From: an uncultured Salinisphaerales bacterium
GTDB taxonomy: Bacteria; Pseudomonadota; Gammaproteobacteria; Nevskiales; OUC007
Reading direction: 5' to 3'
Assembly (NCBI GenBank): GCA_937896565.1
Contig: CALBOV010000039.1
Coordinates: forward strand, 1-40,856
Length of the DNA: 40,856 bases
Made by a program: the position numbers and the translations under genes. The notes beneath the pieces are model-generated. The model was given only the letters and a program-made list of their open reading frames with translations. It made no database searches and had not been told where the DNA came from. Of the stretch, positions 26,320-35,529 are shown in pieces. Within the stretch, counting starts at the first letter, position 1. Each line of letters starts with the position of its first letter.

Positions 26320-27240
26320 TCAGACGGACCCGATGGCGATCCGGGGAAACCTCGGGTAGAGCGACTTCGGATTGTGTCCCAGGCGCCGGCAGGCTTCGAT
26401 CGCCGGGCTGCCCGGGATCATCCAGCGATCCGCGATACCGCCGGCCAGCCGGACAATCGGACGCTCCCAGGCGCGCAACCGCCACTGCGGACCGATCTCC
26501 AGCTTGTCCAGCGCCCAGGCCGGCACGATGTCCACCGCGGCGCGTAGCAGACGCTCCTGCAACGGACGCAGAGGCCGGGGGAACACGGCGGTCCGCCGCA
26601 TCAGTTCCAGAAACTCGAAGATCACCGGCGTCGGGGTCAGCCTGGGTTCCATGGTCTGGAACAGAGACTGCAAACCGGCCTCCGACGTGGGCGCACCCAC
26701 CGCTCCGTACAACCTGGCCGGGATGGCGCTCTCCCCGTAGAACGCGTCGCGCTCACGTGCGTCCAGCGCATGCACGTACTGCGCGTAGGCTTCCAGAAAG
26801 CCGAAGCTGGCGGTTGCCTGAACCCAGTTCAGCAATTCGGGTTCGCTGGCCCGGTAGGCCTGGCCACTGGCGGTGACGCCACTGACGCGATCATGCATGC
26901 GCCGCACGCCGGCAATCATGCGCTCGGCTTCGCTGCGAGCCCCGTATACCGTCATCATCGCGGCCAGCCCGGTCCGGCGCAGCCGGCGCAACGGGTCGGT
27001 ACGGAATGTCGTGTGATCCCAGACGCCCGCGCAGACCCGGGGCTCGGCCAGCTCCAGGATGACCGCGGTAATCCCGCCAATGTAGGTCGCGACCGGATTC
27101 TTGAACACCTGCCAGGTCATGGAGTTGGCCGGAATCAGCGCCGGCTCGCCCGGAGGGCTGGTGAAATCCACGCGACGCGATGACCCACCCTTTCCGCTGG
27201 GGGCCGCATGGTCGACGTTGGTCCGGCTGGGCTGGGTCAT
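26320..27240 (-). CDS. DUF2236 oxygenase, MpaB / latex-clearing-protein family
   Basis: A 306-residue DUF2236 protein. Typical segments are WQVFKNPVATYIGGITAVILELAEP, CAGVWDHTTFRTDPLRRLRRT, YGARSEAERMIAGVRRMHDRVSG and YRASEPELLNWVQATASFGFLEAY. The family includes b-type heme rubber oxygenase Lcp and MpaB, which cleaves a farnesyl chain double bond in mycophenolate biosynthesis. Where many members have LAHP, this one has LAEP, so the usual heme-ligand pattern should be checked. There is no signal peptide. The gene has its own operator copy upstream. Its presence beside three RoxA-like genes is what makes an isoprenoid substrate plausible. Confidence 0.82.
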   Translation of the reverse strand: MTQPSRTNVDHAAPSGKGGSSRRVDFTSPPGEPALIPANSMTWQVFKNPVATYIGGITAVILELAEPRVCAGVWDHTTFRTDPLRRLRRTGLAAMMTVYGARSEAERMIAGVRRMHDRVSGVTASGQAYRASEPELLNWVQATASFGFLEAYAQYVHALDARERDAFYGESAIPARLYGAVGAPTSEAGLQSLFQTMEPRLTPTPVIFEFLELMRRTAVFPRPLRPLQERLLRAAVDIVPAWALDKLEIGPQWRLRAWERPIVRLAGGIADRWMIPGSPAIEACRRLGHNPKSLYPRFPRIAIGSV

Positions 27241-27256
27241 GTCACAAACCTTAAAA

Positions 27257-27268
27257 TGACTTTTGTCA
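27257..27268. promoter_or_regulatory. Palindromic operator before the DUF2236 gene
   Basis: TGACTTTTGTCA, 17-28 bp upstream of the DUF2236 start codon. On the gene's strand the extended TAAACTGACAAAAGTCAT (18 bases) is identical to the sequence at the operator before the second RoxA-like gene. Confidence 0.65.
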
Positions 27269-27325
27269 GTTTAGAGTTTAGCAGGCTTGTGCCCCTGCGG
27301 CACCGTGTTCAACCCGGAGGTGTCC

Positions 27326-27353
27326 GCGAGACCGGCATGCGCGCCGGCCTCGC
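27326..27353 (-). terminator. Terminator-like hairpin after the NMO-like gene
   Basis: GCGAGACCGGC and GCCGGCCTCGC form an 11-bp stem with one mismatch and a 6-base loop, just past the end of the racemase-SDR-NMO operon. No T-run follows, so termination is tentative. Confidence 0.4.
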
Positions 27354-27369
27354 GATTGACTGGATGTTG

Positions 27370-30331
<2,962 letters not shown>

Positions 30332-30408
30332 CGTGATTCCCTTCCTGGCTGACACGGGTCAAACCGTCCGGCCGCCCGTGCAATCTTGTGAAACGCGACG
30401 CGGCGCGC

Positions 30409-31044
30409 TTATTTCTTGGCCCGGTAGTACTCCAGGTAGCGCTGCATCGCGATGACCGCGGCCTCCTGGTATTCGGGCGTGATCCACCCGTGATCCAGAA
30501 ACGACCGCCGGAAACAGGTCAGCCCGATATCGGCCACCAGCGTGGACACGTCGGGCGACGTGGGCAACGGCGAGTCCTGCTTTTCCCAGATGCGTCGCCC
30601 CAGTTCGCCGAGGTGGCGCATGAGCATGTCCTGCGCGCGAAAACTGGTGTCGGTGACCGCCCCGCCGAGGATGAGCATCCGCGCCGCGGGCCGCGAGTTG
30701 TGGAATTCCACCGCGTACTGGACCACGGTCCGAATGGCATCCCGCCAGGACATCGCCGCCAGATCGACGGCCCGCTCGTTGAACAGGGCCTGCAATTCAT
30801 CCAGGTGCCGCTTCGCGAGTTCGTTGAGAATCGCATGCGGTGTCGGAAAATAGGTGTAGATGCTGCCCCGCGTCATGCCGAGCCGCTCGGCGACCGTGGG
30901 AATCGAAAAGGCCTGCAGACCGGACTCCTCGAGCAACTTCTCGCTTTCCGCCAGCACGGCCTCGAAACGGGCCCTCGCCCGGCTCTGCATGGGAACGCGG
31001 GCGACTGCGAGCGGGTCCAGTTCCGTCGCGGGCTTGGCCTGCAT
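30409..31044 (-). CDS. TetR-family transcriptional regulator, likely repressor of the locus
   Basis: A 211-residue TetR protein. The N-terminal helix-turn-helix is canonical (FSIPTVAERLGMTRGSIYTYFPTPHAILNEL). A ligand-binding helical domain follows (PAARMLILGGAVTDTSFRAQDML to RYLEYYRAKK). The start at 31044 (MQAKPATEL) is preferred; the ORF start at 31083 is a TTG inside the operator. The operator TGACATCTGTCA lies 27-38 bp upstream of its ATG, so it probably represses itself and the racemase-SDR-NMO genes behind it. The same palindrome occurs at all other promoters of this half, which makes it the natural candidate for their regulator. The ligand might be an acyl-CoA or an isoprenoid acid, as for AtuR/LiuR-type regulators, but that is inference. 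Confidence 0.88.
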   Translation of the reverse strand: MQAKPATELDPLAVARVPMQSRARARFEAVLAESEKLLEESGLQAFSIPTVAERLGMTRGSIYTYFPTPHAILNELAKRHLDELQALFNERAVDLAAMSWRDAIRTVVQYAVEFHNSRPAARMLILGGAVTDTSFRAQDMLMRHLGELGRRIWEKQDSPLPTSPDVSTLVADIGLTCFRRSFLDHGWITPEYQEAAVIAMQRYLEYYRAKK

Positions 31045-31070
31045 CAATGCTCGATCCTCGAATTCTGAAA

Positions 31071-31082
31071 TGACATCTGTCA
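31071..31082. promoter_or_regulatory. Palindromic operator before tetR
   Basis: TGACATCTGTCA. On the tetR strand it reads TTGACAGATGTCAT, with TTGACA as a possible -35 box. The location immediately before tetR indicates autoregulation. Confidence 0.68.
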
Positions 31083-31156
31083 ACTTTTAGCAGATTACAC
31101 GATTCAGAGTGTGCCGCAAAATCCCCTGCACCACCTATCCGGACAGGTAGTTCGAA

Positions 31157-32350
31157 TCAATTCCAGCGGTACTGGATGGCCGCGCTGATCACCGAAAACT
31201 GCACCAGACCGGGGTTTTCGACAGCGACATCCTGCAAGGCATACGACGCATCGGCCTCGTAGCGCTCGGCCGCGAGCGACACGACCCAGGCCGGCCAGGC
31301 ACGTTCCACGGCCACCCGGACGCTGACGGCGCCGTAGGGAGACAGGCGATAGTCGCTGGAATAGTGCGCATCGCCCCGTTCCGCATTGAAATACGGGCTG
31401 TAGAAATCCGCCCCGCTCTGCTCATACCAGCGCAGCCGCGCCTCGGCGCGCCATTGGCCGCCGATGTTCTGCAGCCATGCGGCCTCGACGGTGTCCGAGT
31501 AAACGCCCCAGTCGTCACTGTAGAAGCGCGCGTCCAGATGGACCGCGGCCGCCAGCCGTTTCAGGTAGTGGCGCAGGCGGCCGGAGACCGACAGGCGGAC
31601 ACGACGGTCCGGGCGCGCATCCGGCAACAGGTCACCGTCGACGAACACCTGCTTGTAGGGGTCGGACAGATACCCCGTTTCGTAGGCAAGCGAGGCGCCG
31701 ACCTGCGCGACGGTCCGCGCCGAGAATATCTGGCTGAACCCGACCGACGATGTCACCCGGTCGCGATCCGCGGAGATGATGCGATCGGGAAAGCGCGTGG
31801 AACCGCCATCCGTCGGGTCCAGCTGATCGTAGGAATAGCCGATCGCCGCGCTGAGCGTGCGCTGGCGCTCGTCGAATTCCCACTCGCCCTCCAGCCCGCC
31901 GGTCAGCGCGAGATAGTCGTTCTCCGTGGAAATCCCCAGTAGCAGCGCCTTGGCGCCCGTCTCCTCGTGACGGGTGAGCCGGGTCATCAGGTCGTAGCGA
32001 TCCTCCTGAATGGTTGCACCCGACATCACCTGCACCGGCCGGCCATCCGCGCCTGGCGTGATGAACCAGGGCGAGGCCCCGGACATCGTCTCGATCATCA
32101 CGTCGGTTTCCAGCTCCAGCTCGTCGCCGAGCGGTCTGGAAAGCTGGAACTGGTGGGTGGAAATCTCGTAGCGGCTGGCGCTGCCGCCGGACAACCTGTC
32201 GTCCGGCAGGTCGTCCTCGCTGTAGTACGAATAGCGGTAGCCGACCGTTGGCTCGTCGACGGTGCCCGCGCGCGCGGGGCCGGAATAGACGGGCAACGCG
32301 GACGCCGCCGCCGTCAGCACGGCCAGCGTGCTCTTCTGGTGATGCGCCAT
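31157..32350 (-). CDS. DUF3570 outer-membrane beta-barrel protein
   Basis: A 397-residue exported protein. An N-terminal signal (LTAAASALPVYSGPARA) is followed by YRYSYYSEDDL, repeated beta-strand pairs (DELELETDVMIETMSGASPWF, SSVGFSQIF, TVAQVGASLAYETGYLSDPYK) and a last strand ending in QYRWN. The ASPWF and YETGYLSDPYK features match DUF3570. AAGGAGACATC precedes the ATG at 32350. It lies immediately downstream of a DUF4266 lipoprotein, the usual partner of DUF3570 genes. Function unknown; in other genomes the pair is often near flavin-transferase and redox genes. It is probably cotranscribed with the acyl-CoA dehydrogenases. Confidence 0.82.
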   Translation of the reverse strand: MAHHQKSTLAVLTAAASALPVYSGPARAGTVDEPTVGYRYSYYSEDDLPDDRLSGGSASRYEISTHQFQLSRPLGDELELETDVMIETMSGASPWFITPGADGRPVQVMSGATIQEDRYDLMTRLTRHEETGAKALLLGISTENDYLALTGGLEGEWEFDERQRTLSAAIGYSYDQLDPTDGGSTRFPDRIISADRDRVTSSVGFSQIFSARTVAQVGASLAYETGYLSDPYKQVFVDGDLLPDARPDRRVRLSVSGRLRHYLKRLAAAVHLDARFYSDDWGVYSDTVEAAWLQNIGGQWRAEARLRWYEQSGADFYSPYFNAERGDAHYSSDYRLSPYGAVSVRVAVERAWPAWVVSLAAERYEADASYALQDVAVENPGLVQFSVISAAIQYRWN

Positions 32351-32382
32351 GATGTCTCCTTCCCTGGCCTGGCCGATGAGGC

Positions 32383-32622
32383 CTAGTTGCAGCCGCAGCC
32401 TCCGCCGCCCAACGCGGCGTTGTCGGCCGCCGCTTCCTTGCTGACGTAGGTATGCGATCGAATCGCCGACTCCCCGGCGATGCCGGCGCTCCAGGCCATC
32501 TCCGGCCGCGCCAGATCCCCCCGTTCCCAGGGTTGCAGCGGAGTCGTCGAGCAGGCCTGGAGCCCGCCGGCGATCAACAGCGCCACCAGACAGCACACCC
32601 TGCGAATCACTATGCGAGTCAT
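32383..32622 (-). CDS. DUF4266 small lipoprotein with Gly-Cys-rich tail
   Basis: A 79-residue lipoprotein. The signal ends LIAGGLQACS, with the lipobox Cys; the short mature part has WERGDLARPEMAW, and the C-terminus is GGGGCGCN. That Gly/Cys tail is a hallmark of DUF4266 as I remember the family. The start at 32622 has GGGGGAGAGG upstream. It sits between an acyl-CoA dehydrogenase (14 bp gap) and the DUF3570 barrel (32 bp gap), and the two DUF proteins probably act together at the outer membrane. The tail cysteines could bind metal, form disulfides or be modified. No function is established. Confidence 0.82.
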   Translation of the reverse strand: MTRIVIRRVCCLVALLIAGGLQACSTTPLQPWERGDLARPEMAWSAGIAGESAIRSHTYVSKEAAADNAALGGGGCGCN

Positions 32623-32636
32623 GCCTCTCCCCCTGC

Positions 32637-33776
32637 TCAGTCGAGAATGGACCGGGCGACGATTTCCTTCATGATCTCGGAGGTCCCGGCGAAGATCCGG
32701 TTGATGCGCTCGTCCTGATACATGCGACAGATCGGGTATTCGTCCATGTAGCCCGCCCCGCCGTGCAGCTGCAGGCATTCGTCCACGGCGCGGCCATAGA
32801 CCTCACTGGCGAACAGCTTGATGCGGGCGGCGTCCTCGGCGCTGAGCTTGCCCTCGTTGTGCACCTCGACGCAGCGATCCAGGAAGCACTGGGCCATCTC
32901 GATCTCGGTGTCCAGCTCGGCCAGCTTGAAGCGGGTGTTCTGCATCTTGCTCAGCGGCTGACCGAACAGGATGCGGTCGCGGACGAACTCACGGGTCACG
33001 TTCACCGCGGCGCGCGCCGCCGGCACGTTCCCGGCGGCGGACAGCAGCCGCTCCTCGGCCAGGGCGTGCATCAGGTGGTAGAAACCCTTGCCCACGGTTC
33101 CGAGCACGTTGGACTTGGGCACCTTGACGTTGTGGAAGAACAGCTCCGCGGTGTCCTGCGCCTTCAGGCCCATCTTCTTGAGGTTGCGGCCGCGCTCGAA
33201 GCCCTCCATGCCCCGTTCGACGATGAACAATGTCATCGCATGTGGCTTGTCGGGATCGGTCTTGGCGGCCACGAAGACGATGTCCGCGAGGATGCCGTTG
33301 GAGATGTAGGTCTTGGAACCGTTGAGCAGCCAGTGATCGCCCTTGTCCTCGGCGCGGGTCTTGGTGCCCGCGATGTCGGACCCGGCACCGGGCTCGGTCA
33401 TCGCCACGGCGAGAATCTTCTTGCCGCTGATGATGTCCGGGAAGAAGCGGTCCTTCTGCTCCTCGGTGCCGAAGGTGCCCAGGTAAGGCGCGATCAGCCG
33501 GCTGTGCACGGTCATGAAGAAGCCGGGATCCCCGTGGTAGACGTTTTCCTCGATCAGGATCTGCTCGTAGCGAAAGTCGCTGATACCGGCGCCGCCGTAT
33601 TTCTCGTCGGCCCACATGCACAGGAAGCCCTGCTCTCCGGCCTTAAGGAAGGCCTCACGATCGACGATGCCCGCCTCACGCCATTTCTCGGAGTGAGGCC
33701 GGATCTCGTTCTGGAAAAACCGCCGGGCCTGGTCCCGGAACAGTTCCATTTCCGGGTCAAAGGGTTTGCGCTGCAT
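32637..33776 (-). CDS. Acyl-CoA dehydrogenase (long/branched-chain type), downstream copy
   Basis: A 379-residue FAD-dependent acyl-CoA dehydrogenase with the three usual domains. AMTEPGAGSDIAG and the flavin-contacting RFKLAELDTEIE are present. At the C-terminus it has FAGTSEIMKEIVAR instead of YEGT, so the catalytic Glu is not in the position used by medium-chain enzymes. The likely base is in LAEERLLSA, as in long-chain and isovaleryl-CoA dehydrogenases, which suits branched substrates. GGAGAATCC precedes the ATG at 33776. It follows its paralog by 29 bp and forms alpha,beta-double bonds in acyl-CoA. Confidence 0.9.
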   Translation of the reverse strand: MQRKPFDPEMELFRDQARRFFQNEIRPHSEKWREAGIVDREAFLKAGEQGFLCMWADEKYGGAGISDFRYEQILIEENVYHGDPGFFMTVHSRLIAPYLGTFGTEEQKDRFFPDIISGKKILAVAMTEPGAGSDIAGTKTRAEDKGDHWLLNGSKTYISNGILADIVFVAAKTDPDKPHAMTLFIVERGMEGFERGRNLKKMGLKAQDTAELFFHNVKVPKSNVLGTVGKGFYHLMHALAEERLLSAAGNVPAARAAVNVTREFVRDRILFGQPLSKMQNTRFKLAELDTEIEMAQCFLDRCVEVHNEGKLSAEDAARIKLFASEVYGRAVDECLQLHGGAGYMDEYPICRMYQDERINRIFAGTSEIMKEIVARSILD

Positions 33777-33805
33777 TCAGGATTCTCCGTTGATACTGAT
33801 CGGCT

Positions 33806-34996
33806 TCAGAGGCTGCGGGCGATCAGTTCTTTCATGATTTCGTTGGTGCCACCGAAGATGCGCATCACGCGTGCATCGGCCCAGGCCCGGGCGACGGGGT
33901 ATTCCCACATCCAGCCGTAGCCGCCGTGGAGCTGAACGCACTCGTCGATGACGCGGTTCATCATGTCCGAGCACCAGTACTTGCCCGCCGCCGCGGCTTC
34001 CGGCGAGAGCTTGCGCTCCAGTACCAGTTCGAGACTGCGATCGACATAGCTCTGGCCAATGCCGATCTCCGAACGCATCTCGGCCAGCTTGAAACGGGTG
34101 TTCTGAAATTCGGCGATGGCCTGACCAAACGCCTTGCGGCCGCGCACGTAATCCAGGGTGTGAGCCAGCGCGGATTCCGCCCCCGCGACCGACAACACCG
34201 AGATAATCAGCCGCTCCCAGGCGAGTTCCTTCATCAACATGACGAAACCCTGGCCCAGGTAGTCCGGTCCACCGAGCACGTTTTCCTTGGGAATCCGGAC
34301 GTTGTTGAAGTACAGCTCGCAGGTGTCCTGCGCCTTCATGCCGACCTTTTTCAGGGGTTTGGCCTTCTCCACACCCTCCCGATCGGCTTCGACCAGAAAC
34401 AGGCTGATGCCCTTGGCCCCCTTCGGACCGTCACCAAGCCGCGCGGCGACGATGATCAGATCGGACAGATACCCGTTGGTGATGAAGATCTTGCTGCCGT
34501 TCAGCAGGTAATCATCGCCGTCCTCGACCACGGTGGTCTTCATCGCCTGCAGATCGGAACCGGTTCCCGGCTCCGTCATCGCGATGGCACCCACGGCCTC
34601 GCCGGAGACCAGCTTGGGCAGCCAGGTCTGCTTCTGGTCCTGGGTGCCGTAGTTGATCAGGTAAGGCGCGACGATGTCCGAGTGCACGGCCCATCCAAGC
34701 CCGGACGCGCCGGCGTACATGATCTCCTCCAGCACCACGACGCTGTAGCGCCGGTCCGCACCGATGCCCCCGAATTCCTCGGGCACCGTCAGGCAGAGCA
34801 GACCCATCTCCCCGGCCTTGTTCCAGATATCCCGGTCCACGTGCTGTTGATCCTCCCAGCGTGCGTGGTGCGGCGTGACTTCCTCTTCGATGAAGCGGCG
34901 GACGGAACGCCTGAAGTCCTCATGCTCCGACTGAAACAGCGCTCGGGGCAGCATGGGGGATAGCGGCGGCATGAATGAATTGCTTTGTGCGGACAT
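33806..34996 (-). CDS. Acyl-CoA dehydrogenase (long/branched-chain type), upstream copy
   Basis: A 396-residue acyl-CoA dehydrogenase. It has AMTEPGTGSDLQAMKT, the LLNGSKIFITNGYLSDL flavin-domain segment, and FGGTNEIMKELIARSL at the end. As in the neighbouring copy the C-terminal Glu is absent. The base is probably in LAWERLIIS, the long-chain/isovaleryl arrangement. The ATG at 34996 directly abuts the stop of the DUF4334 gene (TGAATG), so the genes are coupled. Two paralogs side by side suggest different chain lengths or successive rounds of a branched chain. Confidence 0.9.
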   Translation of the reverse strand: MSAQSNSFMPPLSPMLPRALFQSEHEDFRRSVRRFIEEEVTPHHARWEDQQHVDRDIWNKAGEMGLLCLTVPEEFGGIGADRRYSVVVLEEIMYAGASGLGWAVHSDIVAPYLINYGTQDQKQTWLPKLVSGEAVGAIAMTEPGTGSDLQAMKTTVVEDGDDYLLNGSKIFITNGYLSDLIIVAARLGDGPKGAKGISLFLVEADREGVEKAKPLKKVGMKAQDTCELYFNNVRIPKENVLGGPDYLGQGFVMLMKELAWERLIISVLSVAGAESALAHTLDYVRGRKAFGQAIAEFQNTRFKLAEMRSEIGIGQSYVDRSLELVLERKLSPEAAAAGKYWCSDMMNRVIDECVQLHGGYGWMWEYPVARAWADARVMRIFGGTNEIMKELIARSL

Positions 34997-35482
34997 TCAG
35001 TCTCTCGGTGATTGGAAATCGGTGATTCGGGTGAGGTAGAAGTACAGGGGCAAGTCATCGCCCTTGCGATCCATCACGCCCATGACCACGTCATCGTTGA
35101 CGTGCTTGAAGTGGTCCATGATCGGGTGCCGGTCGTAGATCATCGTCGCGGTCACGACGCCTCGGTAACCGACCTGACGCAGCCTTGCGGTTCCCATCAC
35201 CGGGTTTGTGACGCGGCGACCGGCGTCGTCCAGCGTGATCATGGGCTCGACATGGTCGCGCGCATGGAAGCACTTGCCGTCCCAGCCCAGGTTCCGGATC
35301 TGGCGCTCGCCGGGATGGCCGGTGTGAAACAGTCCGCCCTTCCAGTCGCCGAACAGGAATGCCTCGTCACTGATCGATCGCAGCGACTCGAAGAGCCGAG
35401 CCAGCTCGCGCTGCTCGGCGGCCGCGGCACGGGCCAGCACATCCTCGAAGGCGCTGGTCGCGTGATCTGTTGCTCTCACCAT
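34997..35482 (-). CDS. GXWXG/DUF4334 domain protein
   Basis: A 161-residue cytoplasmic protein without signal peptide. The GXWXG motif is visible in FLFGDWKGGLFHTGHP. The C-terminal DUF4334 part has YRGVVTATMIYDRHPIMDHF and VMGVMDRKGDDLPLYFYLTR. The family is thought to form a small beta-barrel; no activity is established. It is coupled to the acyl-CoA dehydrogenase downstream and lies 47 bp after the second RoxA-like gene, so it is part of that operon. A binding protein for a hydrophobic intermediate is a reasonable guess but not shown. Confidence 0.8.
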   Translation of the reverse strand: MVRATDHATSAFEDVLARAAAAEQRELARLFESLRSISDEAFLFGDWKGGLFHTGHPGERQIRNLGWDGKCFHARDHVEPMITLDDAGRRVTNPVMGTARLRQVGYRGVVTATMIYDRHPIMDHFKHVNDDVVMGVMDRKGDDLPLYFYLTRITDFQSPRD

Positions 35483-35529
35483 TGTCGTGTCGCTGTCCTG
35501 ATCGTCGGCCGGATCATCCCCCGGCCGTG

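Noticed and set aside
24116-26485. A 789-residue minus-strand ORF opposite the second TonB gene
   Set aside because: Composition is that of a GC-rich shadow (Gly, Arg, Gln, Val, low complexity) and it has no recognisable domain; the plus-strand receptor is clear.
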